Below are positions 1 through 10,841 of a stretch of DNA of 64,000 nt, piece by piece. The notes under the pieces are model-generated. The model did no database searches and was not told where the DNA came from. It saw nothing but the letters and a program-made list of their open reading frames with translations. Within the stretch, counting starts at the first letter, position 1; each line of letters begins with the position of its first letter. The stretch lies in NCBI RefSeq assembly GCF_000761545.1, contig NZ_JPMY01000028.1:1-64000 (forward strand), given 5' to 3'. The translations under genes and the position numbers were made by a program. Origin of the DNA: Pseudomonas sp. ML96. Its GTDB lineage: Bacteria > Pseudomonadota > Gammaproteobacteria > Pseudomonadales > Pseudomonadaceae.

Positions 1-103
<103 letters not shown>

Positions 104-118
104 TCGACGGCTGTTGAG

Positions 119-148
119 AAAAAAGGGCCCTTCGGGGCCCTTTTTCTT
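119..148 (+). terminator. Rho-independent terminator after tuf
   Basis: A perfect 10-bp stem, AAAAGGGCCC with GGGCCCTTTT, closes on a TTCG tetraloop (131-134) and is followed by a T run. It separates tuf from the S10 operon promoter 20 bases downstream. Confidence 0.93.
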
Positions 149-164
149 TGTGATTGGTTAAAAG

Positions 165-570
<406 letters not shown>

Positions 571-653
571 AACCTTGCGGTTTTAGTCGTGTAACGCTCT
601 GAAATGGGCGGCCATAGCGGGTGAAAGCCCCGTACACTCATGAGGTTTACAAC

Positions 654-1289
654 ATGACTATTGGTGTAGTCGGTCGGAAAGCGGGTATGACCCGTATTTT
701 CACCGAAGAAGGTGTCTCCATTCCGGTTACGGTCATTGAGATCGAGCCGAATCGCGTCACCCAGTTCAAATCCGAAGAAAGCGATGGCTACCGTGCTGTG
801 CAGGTAACCGTGGGCGAGCGTCGTGCTTCCCGCGTTACCAAGGCTCAGGCCGGTCACTTCGCCAAGGCTAATGTCGCTGCTGGTCGTGGCGTCTGGGAAT
901 TCCGTCTGGAAGAAGGCGATTACCAGGCTGGCGATCAGATCACTGCCGAACTGTTCCAAGCTGGCCAACTGGTAGACGTTACCGGTGAGTCCAAGGGTAA
1001 AGGCTATGCCGGTACCATCAAGCGCTGGAACTTCCGCGGTCAGGACAATACCCACGGTAACTCCGTTTCCCACCGCGCTCCGGGCTCCATCGGCCAGTGC
1101 CAGACTCCTGGTCGTGTATTCAAGGGCAAGAAAATGTCCGGTCATCTTGGCGCCGAGCGCGTGACCGTGCAGTCCCTCGAAGTGGTCCGTGTCGACGCCG
1201 AGCGTAATCTGCTGCTGGTCAAGGGTGCCGTTCCGGGCGCTACCGGTGGCGACGTGCTGGTGCGTCCGGCTGTCAAAGCTCGCGGTTAA
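654..1289 (+). CDS. rplC: 50S ribosomal protein L3
   Basis: L3 binds 23S rRNA early in 50S assembly and reaches toward the peptidyl transferase centre. I chose ATG 654 (product [16 protein letters not shown], 211 residues) because it matches the family N-terminus and has TGAGGT upstream; an in-frame ATG at 621 would add an unlikely 11-residue extension. The conserved loop [20 protein letters not shown] holds the glutamine region that is methylated in E. coli L3. Confidence 0.97.
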   Translation: MTIGVVGRKAGMTRIFTEEGVSIPVTVIEIEPNRVTQFKSEESDGYRAVQVTVGERRASRVTKAQAGHFAKANVAAGRGVWEFRLEEGDYQAGDQITAELFQAGQLVDVTGESKGKGYAGTIKRWNFRGQDNTHGNSVSHRAPGSIGQCQTPGRVFKGKKMSGHLGAERVTVQSLEVVRVDAERNLLLVKGAVPGATGGDVLVRPAVKARG

Positions 1290-1303
1290 TAGGGGAAGCT
1301 GAG

Positions 1304-1906
1304 ATGCAACTGAATGTAAATGGCGCTCAGGCTATCGAAGTCAGCGAGCGCACTTTCGGTGGTGAGTTCAACGAGACTCTGGTGCACCAGGCTGTCGTCG
1401 CCTACATGGCTGGCGGTCGTCAGGGCTCCCGTGCTCAGAAAACTCGCGCTGAAGTCACCGGTGGTGGCAAAAAGCCGTGGCGTCAGAAGGGCACTGGTCG
1501 TGCTCGTTCCGGCTCCAGTGTTGGCCCGATCTGGCGTGGCGGTGGCGTGACCTTCGCTGCTAAGCCGCAAGATCACAGCCAAAAGCTGAACAAGAAGATG
1601 TACCGCGCTGCTCTGCGCTCCATCCTCTCCGAGCTGGTCCGTCTGGATCGCCTGGTCGTGGTTGAAGACTTCGCCGTCGACGCCCCGAAAACCAAGGCTC
1701 TGCTGGGCAAGCTGGACGGCATGGGTCTGACCGACGTGCTCATCGTTACCGAAGCCGTTGATCAGAACCTGTACCTGGCTGCGCGCAACCTGCCGCACGT
1801 TGATGTTCGTGACGTTCAAGGCACCGATCCGGTCAGCCTGATCGCCTTCGACAAAGTGCTGGTAACCGTGTCGGCCGTGAAGAAATTCGAGGAGCTGCTG
1901 GCATGA
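1304..1906 (+). CDS. rplD: 50S ribosomal protein L4
   Basis: The 200-residue product has the L4 signature: a basic extended loop with [15 protein letters not shown] and [12 protein letters not shown], which lines the peptide exit tunnel. In E. coli L4 also represses the S10 operon by binding its leader; the leader here is too short for that exact structure, so autoregulation is doubtful. ATGA at 1903-1906 makes it overlap rplW by four bases. Confidence 0.98.
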   Translation: MQLNVNGAQAIEVSERTFGGEFNETLVHQAVVAYMAGGRQGSRAQKTRAEVTGGGKKPWRQKGTGRARSGSSVGPIWRGGGVTFAAKPQDHSQKLNKKMYRAALRSILSELVRLDRLVVVEDFAVDAPKTKALLGKLDGMGLTDVLIVTEAVDQNLYLAARNLPHVDVRDVQGTDPVSLIAFDKVLVTVSAVKKFEELLA

Positions 1907-2202
1907 ACCAGGAACGCGTATTCAAAGTGCTGGTTGGCCCGCACATCTCCGAGAAAGCCTCCGTGCTGGCAGATGGTAAGAGCCAATTCGTTTTCAAGGT
2001 TGCCGTTGATGCAACCAAGCTGGAAATCAAGAAGGCCGTTGAAAGCCTGTTCAGCGTGAAAGTGGACGAGGTCCGCACTGTCAACGTACAGGGCAAGACC
2101 AAGCGTACCGCTCGCGGTCTGGGCAAGCGTAACGACTGGAAGAAGGCGTATGTCTCCCTCCAGGCGGGCCAAGATCTCGATTTCACCAGCAGTGCTGAGT
2201 AA
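1903..2202 (+). CDS. rplW: 50S ribosomal protein L23
   Basis: The product has 99 residues, with [19 protein letters not shown] at the N-terminus typical of L23. The protein sits at the tunnel exit and docks trigger factor and SRP. The start overlaps the rplD stop by four bases, indicating translational coupling. Confidence 0.97.
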   Translation: MNQERVFKVLVGPHISEKASVLADGKSQFVFKVAVDATKLEIKKAVESLFSVKVDEVRTVNVQGKTKRTARGLGKRNDWKKAYVSLQAGQDLDFTSSAE

Positions 2203-2216
2203 GGTAGGGGCGCATC

Positions 2217-3038
2217 ATGGCAATCGTTAAATGCAAACCGACTTCCGCTGGCCGCCGTTTCGTGGTCAAAGTGGTCAATCAGGAGCTGCACAAAGGCGCT
2301 CCTTATGCTCCGCTGCTCGAGAAGAAGTCGAAAACTGGCGGCCGTAACAACAACGGTCGTATCACCACTCGCCACATCGGCGGTGGCCACAAGCAGCACT
2401 ACCGTCTGGTCGACTTCCGTCGCAACAAGGATGGCATCCCTGCCGTCGTTGAGCGCGTGGAATACGATCCGAACCGTACCGCCCACATCGCCCTGCTGAA
2501 ATACGCAGACGGTGAGCGTCGCTACATCATCGCCCCGAAAGGTGTGAGTGCTGGCGATCAACTGGTATCCGGTGCTGCTGCTCCGATCAAGGCCGGTAAC
2601 AGCCTGCCGCTGCGCAACATCCCTGTTGGTTCGACCGTTCACGCGATCGAACTGAAGCCGGGTAAAGGCGCTCAGCTGGTTCGCTCCGCTGGTGCTTCCG
2701 CCCAGCTGGTAGCTCGTGAAGGTGCCTACGTCACTCTGCGTCTGCGCTCCGGCGAGATGCGCAAGGTTCTCTCTGAGTGCCGTGCAACTCTGGGTGAGGT
2801 TTCCAACTCCGAGCACAGCCTGCGTTCCCTGGGTAAAGCCGGTGCCAAGCGTTGGCGTGGCGTTCGTCCGACCGTTCGTGGTGTTGCCATGAACCCGGTT
2901 GACCACCCACATGGTGGTGGTGAGGGTCGTACTTCTGGTGGTCGTCACCCGGTTTCGCCGTGGGGCTTCCCGACCAAGGGTGCGAAGACCCGTGCGAACA
3001 AGCGTACCGACAACATGATCGTTCGCCGCCGTAAGTAA
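2217..3038 (+). CDS. rplB: 50S ribosomal protein L2
   Basis: At 273 residues this is normal for L2, a core 23S-binding protein needed for subunit joining and peptidyl transfer. The C-terminal stretch [15 protein letters not shown] carries the conserved histidine of the active-site region. It lies 14 bases after rplW and 16 before rpsS. Confidence 0.98.
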   Translation: MAIVKCKPTSAGRRFVVKVVNQELHKGAPYAPLLEKKSKTGGRNNNGRITTRHIGGGHKQHYRLVDFRRNKDGIPAVVERVEYDPNRTAHIALLKYADGERRYIIAPKGVSAGDQLVSGAAAPIKAGNSLPLRNIPVGSTVHAIELKPGKGAQLVRSAGASAQLVAREGAYVTLRLRSGEMRKVLSECRATLGEVSNSEHSLRSLGKAGAKRWRGVRPTVRGVAMNPVDHPHGGGEGRTSGGRHPVSPWGFPTKGAKTRANKRTDNMIVRRRK

Positions 3039-3054
3039 TTAGAGGGATACGACA

Positions 3055-3330
3055 GTGCCGCGTTCTCTGAAAAAAGGTCCTTTTATCGATCTTCACCTAC
3101 TGAAGAAGATCGAAGTGGCGGTGGAAAAGAACGATCGCAAGCCGGTTAAAACCTGGTCGCGTCGCTCCATCATTCTGCCGCAAATGGTCGGTCTGACCAT
3201 TGCTGTGCATAACGGTCGTCAACATGTCCCGGTCCTCGTGAACGAAGACATGGTCGGCCACAAACTCGGCGAGTTCGCTGCTACCCGCACCTATCGTGGG
3301 CACGCTGCGGACAAGAAAGCCAAGCGTTAA
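3055..3330 (+). CDS. rpsS: 30S ribosomal protein S19
   Basis: The product has 91 residues and begins [17 protein letters not shown], as S19 does. The start is GTG at 3055, preceded by AGAGGGA. S19 lies in the 30S head next to S13 and contacts the A-site finger. Confidence 0.97.
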   Translation: MPRSLKKGPFIDLHLLKKIEVAVEKNDRKPVKTWSRRSIILPQMVGLTIAVHNGRQHVPVLVNEDMVGHKLGEFAATRTYRGHAADKKAKR

Positions 3331-3343
3331 GGGGTAAGGAACG

Positions 3344-3676
3344 ATGGAAGTAGCCGCTAAGCTGTCGGGCGCTCGAATCTCCGCCCAGAAAGCCCGCTTG
3401 GTCGCCGACCAGATCCGCGGGAAGAAGGTGGGCGAAGCGCTCAACCTGCTGGCTTTCAGCTCGAAGAAAGCCGCCGAGATCATCAAGAAAGTGCTGGAGT
3501 CGGCCGTGGCCAACGCTGAGCACAACGAAGGCGCAGACGTTGATGACCTGAAGGTCAGCACCGTTTTCGTCAACGAAGGGCGTTCGCTGAAGCGCATCAT
3601 GCCGCGTGCCAAAGGCCGCGCTGATCGCATCGTCAAGCGGTCTTGCCATATCACTGTCAAGGTTGCGGACAAGTAA
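3344..3676 (+). CDS. rplV: 50S ribosomal protein L22
   Basis: The 110-residue product starts [19 protein letters not shown]. The hairpin tip near the C-terminus, [13 protein letters not shown], reaches the tunnel constriction where macrolides bind. It is tightly packed between rpsS and rpsC with 13-base gaps. Confidence 0.98.
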   Translation: MEVAAKLSGARISAQKARLVADQIRGKKVGEALNLLAFSSKKAAEIIKKVLESAVANAEHNEGADVDDLKVSTVFVNEGRSLKRIMPRAKGRADRIVKRSCHITVKVADK

Positions 3677-3689
3677 CGGAGTCGATCAG

Positions 3690-4376
3690 ATGGGTCAGAA
3701 AGTACATCCCACTGGCATTCGCCTGGGAATCGTCAAGGAGCACACCTCCGTTTGGTACGCAGACAAGCGTCAATACGCTGATTATCTGTTTGCCGACCTG
3801 AAGGTTCGTGAGTACCTCCAAGACAAACTAAAAAGCGCGTCCGTAAGCCGTATCGACATCGCTCGTCCGGCTCAGACTGCACGCATCACCATCCACACCG
3901 CTCGTCCCGGCATCGTGATCGGCAAGAAAGGTGAAGATGTTGAGAAGCTGCGTCAGGACCTGACCAAGCAAATGGGTGTGCCGGTGCACATCAACATCGA
4001 AGAGATCCGCAAGCCGGAGCTCGACGGTATGCTGGTAGCGCAGAGCGTTGCTCAGCAGCTGGAGCGTCGTGTGATGTTCCGCCGCGCCATGAAACGTGCC
4101 GTACAAAACGCCATGCGTATTGGTGCCAAGGGCATCAAGATCCAGGTGAGCGGCCGTCTTGGCGGTGCAGAAATCGCCCGTACCGAGTGGTATCGCGAAG
4201 GTCGTGTGCCTCTGCACACCCTGCGTGCCGATATCGACTACGCCACTTACGAAGCGCACACCACCTACGGTGTGATCGGTGTGAAGGTGTGGATCTTCAA
4301 AGGCGAGGTCATCGGTGGCCAGCTGGAAGAGTCCAAACCTGCCGCCCCGGCGCCGCGTAAGAAAGCTGCTAAGTAA
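3690..4376 (+). CDS. rpsC: 30S ribosomal protein S3
   Basis: ATG 3690 gives 228 residues starting [20 protein letters not shown], the family N-terminus; an in-frame upstream start at 3606 would run through rplV and is rejected. A KH domain with [13 protein letters not shown] sits around residues 62-74. S3 forms part of the mRNA entry site and helicase. Confidence 0.98.
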   Translation: MGQKVHPTGIRLGIVKEHTSVWYADKRQYADYLFADLKVREYLQDKLKSASVSRIDIARPAQTARITIHTARPGIVIGKKGEDVEKLRQDLTKQMGVPVHINIEEIRKPELDGMLVAQSVAQQLERRVMFRRAMKRAVQNAMRIGAKGIKIQVSGRLGGAEIARTEWYREGRVPLHTLRADIDYATYEAHTTYGVIGVKVWIFKGEVIGGQLEESKPAAPAPRKKAAK

Positions 4377-4388
4377 GGAGTACGCAAC

Positions 4389-4802
4389 ATGCTGCAACCC
4401 AAGCGTACAAAATTCCGCAAGCAGATGACTGGCCACAACCGTGGTCTGGCTCATCGCGGTAGCAAGGTCAGCTTCGGCGAGTTCGCCCTGAAAGCTGTTT
4501 CCCGTGGTCGCCTGACTGCTCGTCAGATCGAATCGGCCCGTCGTGCCCTGACTCGTCACGTTAAGCGTGGCGGTAAAATCTGGATCCGTGTGTTCCCGGA
4601 TAAACCAGTTACCAAAAAGCCCCTCGAAGTTCGTATGGGTAAAGGTAAGGGTGGCGTCGAGTACTGGGTAGCCCAGATTCAGCCGGGCAAGGTGCTGTAC
4701 GAGATCGAAGGTGTTCCGGAAGAGCTGGCGCGTGAGGCTTTCGCCCTGGCTGCTGCAAAGCTGCCCCTCGCCACCTCCTTTGTTAAGCGGACGGTGATGT
4801 GA
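4389..4802 (+). CDS. rplP: 50S ribosomal protein L16
   Basis: The product has 137 residues and starts [19 protein letters not shown], typical of L16, which helps place tRNA in the A site. The stop TGA (4800-4802) shares one base with the rpmC ATG. Confidence 0.98.
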   Translation: MLQPKRTKFRKQMTGHNRGLAHRGSKVSFGEFALKAVSRGRLTARQIESARRALTRHVKRGGKIWIRVFPDKPVTKKPLEVRMGKGKGGVEYWVAQIQPGKVLYEIEGVPEELAREAFALAAAKLPLATSFVKRTVM

Positions 4803-4993
4803 TGAAAGCGAAAGAACTCCGTGAAAAATCGGTTCAGCAGCTGAACGAGCAACTGCTCGGCCTGCTGCGCGACCAGTTCAATCTGCGTATGCAGAAGGCG
4901 ACTGGTCAGTTGGGGCAGTCTCACCTGCTCTCGCAAGTGAAGCGCGACATCGCTCGCGTGAAAACTGTGCTCAACCAGCAGGCAGGTAAGTGA
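4802..4993 (+). CDS. rpmC: 50S ribosomal protein L29
   Basis: This short two-helix protein has 63 residues, [19 protein letters not shown] onward, and sits near the exit tunnel beside L23. ATG 4802 overlaps the rplP stop; a GTG three bases earlier is also in frame but would lie within the rplP stop region. Confidence 0.96.
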   Translation: MKAKELREKSVQQLNEQLLGLLRDQFNLRMQKATGQLGQSHLLSQVKRDIARVKTVLNQQAGK

Positions 4994-4995
4994 TC

Positions 4996-5262
4996 ATGGC
5001 TGAAGCAGAGAAAACCGTCCGTACGCTGACCGGCCGCGTGGTCAGCGACAAAATGGACAAGACCATCACCGTTCTGATCGAGCGTCGCGTTAAGCACCCG
5101 ATCTACGGTAAGTACGTGAAGCGCTCGACCAAGCTGCACGCCCACGACGAAACCAACCAGTGCAAGATCGGCGACAAGGTCACCATTCGTGAGACCCGTC
5201 CGCTGGCCAAGACCAAGAACTGGGCTCTGGTTGAAGTCGTCGAACGTGCCGTGGAAGTCTAA
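4996..5262 (+). CDS. rpsQ: 30S ribosomal protein S17
   Basis: ATG 4996 gives 88 residues with [19 protein letters not shown] and [12 protein letters not shown], the OB-fold signature of S17. S17 binds 16S rRNA early in assembly. It follows rpmC by two bases; a GTG at 4990 in frame is less likely because it lies inside rpmC. Confidence 0.96.
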   Translation: MAEAEKTVRTLTGRVVSDKMDKTITVLIERRVKHPIYGKYVKRSTKLHAHDETNQCKIGDKVTIRETRPLAKTKNWALVEVVERAVEV

Positions 5263-5284
5263 GGACTAAGGGTCGGAGAAAGAT

Positions 5285-5653
5285 ATGATTCAGACTCAAT
5301 CCATGCTCGACGTCGCTGACAACAGCGGTGCTCGTCGCGTTATGTGCATCAAGGTCCTGGGTGGTTCGCACCGTCGTTATGCCGGTATTGGCGACATCAT
5401 CAAGGTCACCGTGAAGGAAGCGATTCCGCGCGGCAAGGTGAAGAAAGGCCAAGTGATGACCGCTGTTGTGGTCCGCACCCGTCACGGCGTACGTCGTGCC
5501 GACGGCTCGATCATCCGCTTCGACGGCAACGCTGCTGTTCTGCTGAACAACAAGCAAGAGCCGATCGGCACCCGTATCTTCGGGCCGGTGACTCGTGAAC
5601 TGCGTTCTGAGAAGTTCATGAAGATCGTCTCGCTCGCCCCTGAAGTGCTGTAA
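5285..5653 (+). CDS. rplN: 50S ribosomal protein L14
   Basis: The 122-residue product starts [19 protein letters not shown] and holds [19 protein letters not shown], both diagnostic of L14. It contributes to inter-subunit bridges. By E. coli convention it opens the spc operon, but no terminator or promoter is visible in the 22 bases after rpsQ. Confidence 0.98.
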   Translation: MIQTQSMLDVADNSGARRVMCIKVLGGSHRRYAGIGDIIKVTVKEAIPRGKVKKGQVMTAVVVRTRHGVRRADGSIIRFDGNAAVLLNNKQEPIGTRIFGPVTRELRSEKFMKIVSLAPEVL

Positions 5654-5665
5654 GGAGAAGCCGTC

Positions 5666-5980
5666 ATGCAAAAGATTCGTCGTGACGACGAGATCATCGT
5701 CATCGCCGGCAAAGACAAGGGCAAGCGTGGCAAGGTGCTGAAAGTGCTGGCTGACGATCGTCTGATCGTCGGCGGCATCAACCTCGTCAAGCGTCATACC
5801 AAACCGAACCCGATGGCTGGTGTTCAGGGCGGTATCGTCGAGAAAGAGGCGCCGCTGCACGTTTCCAACGTCGCTATCTTCAACAGCGAAACCAACAAGG
5901 CTGACCGCGTTGGTTTCAAAGTCGAAGACGGCAAAAAAATTCGTGTCTTCAAGTCCACCCAAAAGCCGGTTGGCGCTTGA
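5666..5980 (+). CDS. rplX: 50S ribosomal protein L24
   Basis: The product has 104 residues with a KOW motif at the N-terminus ([20 protein letters not shown]). L24 initiates 50S assembly. It lies 12 bases after rplN. Confidence 0.97.
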   Translation: MQKIRRDDEIIVIAGKDKGKRGKVLKVLADDRLIVGGINLVKRHTKPNPMAGVQGGIVEKEAPLHVSNVAIFNSETNKADRVGFKVEDGKKIRVFKSTQKPVGA

Positions 5981-5999
5981 GAATCATAGGTAAAACACC

Positions 6000-6539
6000 A
6001 TGGCACGACTGAAAGAGATTTACCGGAAAGAAATCGCTCCCAAGCTGAAGGAAGAGCTGAAGCTGGGCAACGTGATGGAAGTTCCGCGCGTTACCAAAAT
6101 CACCCTGAACATGGGTCTTGGCGAAGCGATCGGTGACAAGAAGATCATCGAAAACGCCGTTGCCGACCTGGAAAAGATCACCGGTCAAAAGCCTGTCGTG
6201 ACCTTCGCCCGCAAATCCATTGCTGGCTTCAAGGTTCGTGAAGGTTGGCCGATCGGTGTCAAGGTGACCCTGCGTCGCGATCGTATGTACGAGTTCCTGG
6301 ATCGCCTGCTCTCCATCTCCCTGCCGCGCGTGCGTGACTTCCGCGGCCTGAATGCCAAGTCCTTCGATGGCCGTGGCAACTACAGCATGGGCGTTAAAGA
6401 GCAGATCATCTTCCCGGAAATCGATTACGACAAGATCGATGCGCTGCGTGGTCTGGATATCACCCTGACTACCACCGCCCGTACGGACGATGAAGGTCGC
6501 GCTCTGCTGCGCGCCTTCAAGTTCCCGTTCCGCAACTGA
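6000..6539 (+). CDS. rplE: 50S ribosomal protein L5
   Basis: The 179-residue product has [11 protein letters not shown] and SKRFDGRGN-like L5 motifs (here [17 protein letters not shown]). L5 binds 5S rRNA and contacts P-site tRNA. In E. coli the S8 repressor acts near the start of this gene; no such target could be judged by eye here. Confidence 0.98.
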   Translation: MARLKEIYRKEIAPKLKEELKLGNVMEVPRVTKITLNMGLGEAIGDKKIIENAVADLEKITGQKPVVTFARKSIAGFKVREGWPIGVKVTLRRDRMYEFLDRLLSISLPRVRDFRGLNAKSFDGRGNYSMGVKEQIIFPEIDYDKIDALRGLDITLTTTARTDDEGRALLRAFKFPFRN

Positions 6540-6553
6540 TTGGAGTTTGGATC

Positions 6554-6859
6554 ATGGCCAAAACCAGCATGAAAAACCGTGAGCTGAAGCGTCAGCAAAC
6601 GGTAGCCAAGTACGCCAAAAAGCGTGCCGAGCTGAAAGCTACTATTGCCAACCCTAACTCCACTCCGGAGCAGCGTTGGGAAGCCCAGGTAGCCCTGCAA
6701 AAGCAACCGCGTGACGCCAGCGCCAGCCGCCTGCGTAACCGTTGCCGCATCACCGGCCGTCCGCACGGCGTGTACCGCAAGTTCGGCCTCGGCCGTAACA
6801 AGCTGCGCGAAGCTGCGATGCGCGGTGATGTACCAGGCCTGGTGAAAGCCAGCTGGTAA
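6554..6859 (+). CDS. rpsN: 30S ribosomal protein S14
   Basis: This is the 101-residue zinc-free form of S14: it carries [19 protein letters not shown] without the CxxC pairs of the short zinc type. It is followed by an unusual 175-base gap with hairpins before rpsH. Confidence 0.98.
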   Translation: MAKTSMKNRELKRQQTVAKYAKKRAELKATIANPNSTPEQRWEAQVALQKQPRDASASRLRNRCRITGRPHGVYRKFGLGRNKLREAAMRGDVPGLVKASW

Positions 6860-6865
6860 TAAAAG

Positions 6866-6923
6866 CGAAGCCGGCCTAGAGCCGGCTTTGTTCTATTGAT
6901 CAAGCCCCTTTTGGGGCTTGATT
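6866..6923 (+). terminator. Two consecutive hairpins after rpsN
   Basis: AAGCCGGC and GCCGGCTT pair around 6868-6889, followed by TTGTTC. A second stem, TCAAGCCCC with GGGGCTTGA, spans 6900-6921 and is followed by a T-rich stretch. They look like a partial terminator or processing signal inside the spc operon. Read-through must happen or the promoter at 6918-6946 must take over. Confidence 0.6.
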
Positions 6924-6946
6924 CATTTTTGATCGATCTCTAGAAT
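6918..6946 (+). promoter_or_regulatory. Candidate internal promoter for rpsH onward
   Basis: TTGATT (6918-6923), a 17-base spacer and TAGAAT (6941-6946) resemble a sigma-70 promoter. The -35 box lies within the second hairpin. A start near 6953 would give an 82-base leader for rpsH. Confidence 0.5.
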
Positions 6947-6992
6947 GTCCGGCTCTCCTGAGCCTGGCGTTTGTCGGGCTCGAGGATGGTTC

Positions 6993-7020
6993 CAGCCGAA
7001 AGGCTGTTCTTTTTGTTTTA
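6993..7020 (+). promoter_or_regulatory. Attenuator-like hairpin in the rpsH leader
   Basis: CAGCC (6993-6997) pairs with GGCTG (7002-7006) around a GAAA tetraloop, and TTCTTTTTGTTTT follows at once. A short stem with a T run lying between a promoter-like site and rpsH could act as an attenuator. The stem is only five base pairs, so this is tentative. Confidence 0.4.
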
Positions 7021-7034
7021 GGAGCATCAAGCCC

Positions 7035-7427
7035 ATGAGTATGCAGGACCCGTTAGCGGACATGCTAACTCGTATCCGTAATGCCCAGATGGCTGAAAAG
7101 TCGGTAGTAAGCATGCCGTCTTCCAAGCTGAAGGTGGCAGTTGCCAACGTTCTGAAGAGCGAAGGCTACATCGCGGGATACCAGGTCAGTGGCGACGCCA
7201 AGCCGCAACTGTCCATCGAGCTGAAGTACTTCGAAGGCCGTCCGGTTATCGAAGAAGTTAAACGCGTCAGCCGTCCTGGCCTGCGCCAGTACAAGCCTGC
7301 TGATCAGCTGCCGAAAGTACGTGGCGGTCTGGGCGTTTCCATCGTCTCCACCAACAAAGGTGTGATGACTGATCGCGCTGCACGCGCTGCCGGTGTCGGC
7401 GGTGAAGTGCTCTGCACCGTGTTCTAA
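7035..7427 (+). CDS. rpsH: 30S ribosomal protein S8
   Basis: ATG 7035 after TTTTAGGAGCATC gives 130 residues, [18 protein letters not shown] onward, ending in the S8 C-terminus [12 protein letters not shown]8 binds the central domain of 16S rRNA and is the translational repressor of the spc operon in E. coli. Here it follows the hairpin and promoter block, so it could be the first gene of a separately started transcript. Confidence 0.98.
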   Translation: MSMQDPLADMLTRIRNAQMAEKSVVSMPSSKLKVAVANVLKSEGYIAGYQVSGDAKPQLSIELKYFEGRPVIEEVKRVSRPGLRQYKPADQLPKVRGGLGVSIVSTNKGVMTDRAARAAGVGGEVLCTVF

Positions 7428-7439
7428 GGGGGGATAAGC

Positions 7440-7973
7440 ATGTCTCGCGTTGCTAAGAACCCCGTAAAGCTGCCGGCTGGTGTCGAGGTCAAACTCGCAG
7501 GCCAACAGCTTTCGATCAAGGGCGCCAAGGGCACCCTCGAACTGAACGTGCACTCGTCCGTGGAAGTGACCCAGGAAGCTGGTGAACTGCGTTTCGCTGC
7601 TCGCAATGGTGATCAGCAGAACAAAGCCATGGCCGGTACCACTCGTGCACTGGTCAACAACATGGTCATTGGCGTGAGCCAAGGCTTCGAGCGCAAGCTG
7701 CAGCTGGTTGGTGTGGGTTATAAAGCCCAGGCCAAAGGCCAGGTGCTGAACCTCGCGCTGGGCTTCTCCCATCCGATCGACTACGAACTGCCGCAGGGCG
7801 TTACTGCCGAGACCCCGAGCCAGACCGATATCCTGATCAAGGGCATCGACAAGCAACTGGTTGGTCAGGTAGCTGCGGAGATCCGCGACTTCCGTCGTCC
7901 TGAGCCGTACAAAGGCAAAGGCGTGCGTTATTCCGACGAAGTCGTACGTCGCAAAGAAGCTAAGAAGAAGTAG
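7440..7973 (+). CDS. rplF: 50S ribosomal protein L6
   Basis: The product has 177 residues, [19 protein letters not shown] onward, with the L6 C-terminal signature [17 protein letters not shown]6 lies near the sarcin-ricin loop. It sits 12 bases after rpsH. Confidence 0.98.
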   Translation: MSRVAKNPVKLPAGVEVKLAGQQLSIKGAKGTLELNVHSSVEVTQEAGELRFAARNGDQQNKAMAGTTRALVNNMVIGVSQGFERKLQLVGVGYKAQAKGQVLNLALGFSHPIDYELPQGVTAETPSQTDILIKGIDKQLVGQVAAEIRDFRRPEPYKGKGVRYSDEVVRRKEAKKK

Positions 7974-7983
7974 GGCATAGCAA

Positions 7984-8334
7984 ATGAGCGAAAAGAAAGA
8001 AACTCGTCTGCGTCGCGCTCGCAAGGCACGCCTGAAAATGCGCGAGCTGGAAACCGTACGCCTCTGCGTGTACCGCTCTTCCCAGCACATCTACGCCCAG
8101 GTCATTTCGGCCGACGGCGCCAAGGTTCTGGCCAGCGCCTCGACCCTGGACAAAGAACTGCGTGACGCCGCCACTGGCAACGTCGACGCGGCCAAGAAAG
8201 TCGGTCAGCTGGTTGCCGAGCGCGCGAAAGCCGCTGGCGTCACCCAGGTGGCGTTCGACCGTTCTGGCTTCAAGTACCACGGCCGTGTGAAAGCGCTGGC
8301 TGATGCTGCTCGTGAAGGCGGGCTGGAGTTCTAA
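7984..8334 (+). CDS. rplR: 50S ribosomal protein L18
   Basis: The 116-residue product has [13 protein letters not shown] at its basic N-terminus and [20 protein letters not shown] at the end, both typical of L18, which binds 5S rRNA with L5. It ends three bases before rpsE. Confidence 0.98.
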   Translation: MSEKKETRLRRARKARLKMRELETVRLCVYRSSQHIYAQVISADGAKVLASASTLDKELRDAATGNVDAAKKVGQLVAERAKAAGVTQVAFDRSGFKYHGRVKALADAAREGGLEF

Positions 8335-8337
8335 GTT

Positions 8338-8865
8338 ATGGCAAATAACGAGCAAAAGCGCGATCGCGGTAACCGTGACGATGCCCAGAGCGATGGCTAC
8401 ATCGAGAAGCTGGTCCAGGTAAACCGTGTTGCCAAAACCGTTAAGGGTGGCCGTATCTTCACCTTCACCGCGCTGACCGTGGTAGGTGATGGTAAAGGTC
8501 GCGTCGGTTTCGGCCGCGGCAAGTCCCGCGAAGTGCCGGCCGCCATCCAGAAAGCGATGGAAGCTGCGCGTCGCAACATGATTCAGGTCGACCTGAACGG
8601 CACCACCCTGCAATACCCGATGAAGTCCGTCCATGGCGCGTCCCACGTGTTCATGCAGCCGGCTTCCGAAGGTACCGGCATCATCGCCGGCGGCGCCATG
8701 CGTGCCGTGCTGGAAGTGGCTGGTGTGCAGAACGTTCTGGCCAAGTGCTATGGCTCCACCAACCCGGTGAACGTGGTTTACGCCACCTTCAAGGGTCTGA
8801 AAGCCATGCAGTCCCCGGAATCCGTGGCTGCCAAGCGTGGTAAGAGCGTCGAGGAGATCCTCTGA
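8338..8865 (+). CDS. rpsE: 30S ribosomal protein S5
   Basis: At 175 residues this S5 is about nine residues longer than the 166 I recall for other pseudomonads. The extra stretch lies in the N-terminus: after MANNEQKRD comes [11 protein letters not shown] before the usual [19 protein letters not shown]. The rest is standard, including [16 protein letters not shown]5 shapes decoding fidelity and, with S3 and S4, the mRNA entry channel. It ends two bases before rpmD. Confidence 0.97.
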   Translation: MANNEQKRDRGNRDDAQSDGYIEKLVQVNRVAKTVKGGRIFTFTALTVVGDGKGRVGFGRGKSREVPAAIQKAMEAARRNMIQVDLNGTTLQYPMKSVHGASHVFMQPASEGTGIIAGGAMRAVLEVAGVQNVLAKCYGSTNPVNVVYATFKGLKAMQSPESVAAKRGKSVEEIL

Positions 8866-8867
8866 TC

Positions 8868-9044
8868 ATGGCTACCGTAAAAGTTACTCTGATCAAGAGC
8901 ACCAACGGCCGTCTGGCCAACCATAAAGCTTGCGTCAAAGGCCTGGGCCTGCGCCGCATCGGTCACTCCGTTGAGGTTCAGGACACTCCTGAAAACCGCG
9001 GCATGATCAACAAGGCTTACTACCTGCTGAAGGTGGAGGGTTAA
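8868..9044 (+). CDS. rpmD: 50S ribosomal protein L30
   Basis: This 58-residue gene starts at ATG 8868 and stops at TAA 9042-9044. The product, [19 protein letters not shown] onward with [17 protein letters not shown], is a clear L30. It fits exactly between rpsE and rplO with two-base gaps on both sides. Confidence 0.97.
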   Translation: MATVKVTLIKSTNGRLANHKACVKGLGLRRIGHSVEVQDTPENRGMINKAYYLLKVEG

Positions 9045-9046
9045 TC

Positions 9047-9481
9047 ATGCAACTGAACGATCTGCGTTCCGCGCCGGGTGCCCGTCGCGAAAAGCACCGT
9101 CCGGGCCGTGGTATCGGTAGCGGTCTGGGTAAGACCGGTGGCCGTGGCCACAAAGGTCAAACCTCCCGTACCGGTGGTTCCATCGCTCCGGGCTTCGAGG
9201 GTGGTCAGCAACCGCTGCACCGTCGTCTGCCGAAGTTCGGCTTCGTTTCCCTGAAGGCCATGGATCGCGCTGAAGTGCGCACTTCCGAGCTGGCCAAAGT
9301 GGACGGCGACGTCGTAACTCTGCAGTCGCTGAAGGATGCCAACGTGATCAACCAAAGCGTACAGCGTGTGAAAGTCATGCTGTCCGGCGAGGTTACTCGT
9401 GCGGTCACCCTGAAAGGTATCGCCGCCACCAAGGGTGCGCGTGCGGCCATCGAAGCAGCTGGCGGTAAGTTCGAGGACTAA
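9047..9481 (+). CDS. rplO: 50S ribosomal protein L15
   Basis: The 144-residue product has the glycine- and arginine-rich N-terminus of L15 ([19 protein letters not shown]). L15 is a late assembly protein in the 50S subunit. Its stop abuts the secY ATG with no gap. Confidence 0.98.
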   Translation: MQLNDLRSAPGARREKHRPGRGIGSGLGKTGGRGHKGQTSRTGGSIAPGFEGGQQPLHRRLPKFGFVSLKAMDRAEVRTSELAKVDGDVVTLQSLKDANVINQSVQRVKVMLSGEVTRAVTLKGIAATKGARAAIEAAGGKFED

Positions 9482-10810
9482 ATGGCTAAGCAAGGTGCTC
9501 TCTCCGCGCTCAGCAATGGCGGGTTGTCCGAGCTCTGGGCTCGACTGCGTTTTCTGTTCCTGGCGATCATCGTCTATCGGATCGGCGCGCACATTCCGGT
9601 GCCCGGAATCAACCCTGACCGGCTGGCCGACCTGTTCCGGCAGAACGAGGGGACCATTCTTAGCCTGTTCAACATGTTTTCCGGCGGCGCGCTGGAGCGG
9701 ATGAGCATCTTTGCACTGGGGATCATGCCGTACATCTCGGCATCGATCATCATGCAGCTGATGACCGCCGTCAGCCCGCAGCTGGAGCAGTTGAAGAAGG
9801 AAGGTGAAGCTGGCCGTCGCAAGATCAGCCAGTACACCCGCTACGGCACTCTCGTCCTGGCGATCGTTCAAGCTGTCGGCATGTCCGTCGGCCTGGCGAG
9901 CCAGGGCGTAGCGTTCTCGGTTGATTTCGGCTTCCACTTCGTGGCGGTGACGACCTTTGTGGCCGGCGCCATGTTCATGATGTGGCTGGGCGAGCAGATC
10001 ACCGAGCGCGGTGTCGGCAACGGTATCTCGATGCTGATTTTTGCGGGCATCGTGGCCGGTCTGCCGTCGGCAATCGGGCAGTCTTTCGAGTCTGCTCGTC
10101 AGGGCGATATCAATATCTTCGCTCTGATTGCCATCGGCCTGCTGGCGGTAGCGATCATCGGTTTCGTGGTGTTCATTGAGCGTGGTCAGCGTCGCATTGC
10201 GGTGCACTACGCCAAGCGTCAGCAGGGCCGCAAGGTCTTCGCTGCGCAGACCAGCCACCTGCCGCTGAAGGTGAACATGGCGGGCGTAATCCCGGCCATC
10301 TTCGCCAGCAGTATCCTGCTGTTCCCGGCTTCGCTGGGGACCTGGTTCGGTCAGTCCGAAGGTATGGGCTGGCTGCAGGACATCTCGCAGGCGATCGCTC
10401 CCGGTCAGCCGTTGAACATTCTGCTGTTTAGTGCAGGGATCATCTTCTTCTGCTTCTTCTACACGGCGCTGATGTTCAACCCGAAAGACGTAGCGGAAAA
10501 CCTGAAGAAGTCCGGTGCCTTTATTCCGGGCATCCGTCCGGGCGAGCAATCCGCGCGCTATATCGATGGCGTGCTGACCCGCTTGACCATGTTCGGTGCT
10601 CTTTACATGACGGCCGTTTGCCTCCTCCCGCAGTTCCTGCAGGTGGCAGCCAACGTTCCGTTCTACCTTGGCGGGACCTCGTTGCTGATCGTGGTCGTGG
10701 TTGTGATGGACTTTATGGCCCAAGTACAATCGCACCTCGTTTCGCACCAGTACGAATCCCTGATGAAGAAAGCCAACCTGAAGGGTCATGGCAGCGGCAT
10801 GCTCCGCTGA
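9482..10810 (+). CDS. secY: Preprotein translocase subunit SecY
   Basis: SecY forms the inner-membrane channel that passes unfolded proteins with SecE, SecG and SecA. The 442-residue product shows about ten hydrophobic segments, the plug region near [23 protein letters not shown]-like signature [17 protein letters not shown], and the cytosolic [19 protein letters not shown] loop. It lies directly after rplO as in most bacteria. Confidence 0.98.
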   Translation: MAKQGALSALSNGGLSELWARLRFLFLAIIVYRIGAHIPVPGINPDRLADLFRQNEGTILSLFNMFSGGALERMSIFALGIMPYISASIIMQLMTAVSPQLEQLKKEGEAGRRKISQYTRYGTLVLAIVQAVGMSVGLASQGVAFSVDFGFHFVAVTTFVAGAMFMMWLGEQITERGVGNGISMLIFAGIVAGLPSAIGQSFESARQGDINIFALIAIGLLAVAIIGFVVFIERGQRRIAVHYAKRQQGRKVFAAQTSHLPLKVNMAGVIPAIFASSILLFPASLGTWFGQSEGMGWLQDISQAIAPGQPLNILLFSAGIIFFCFFYTALMFNPKDVAENLKKSGAFIPGIRPGEQSARYIDGVLTRLTMFGALYMTAVCLLPQFLQVAANVPFYLGGTSLLIVVVVVMDFMAQVQSHLVSHQYESLMKKANLKGHGSGMLR

Positions 10811-10841
10811 CATGGTTGCCGTAAGGTTCTAGGAGTTACTG

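Noticed and set aside
9041..10813. 590-codon open frame opposite rplO-secY
   Set aside because: Shadow of real genes on the plus strand; no ribosome site and no family pattern.
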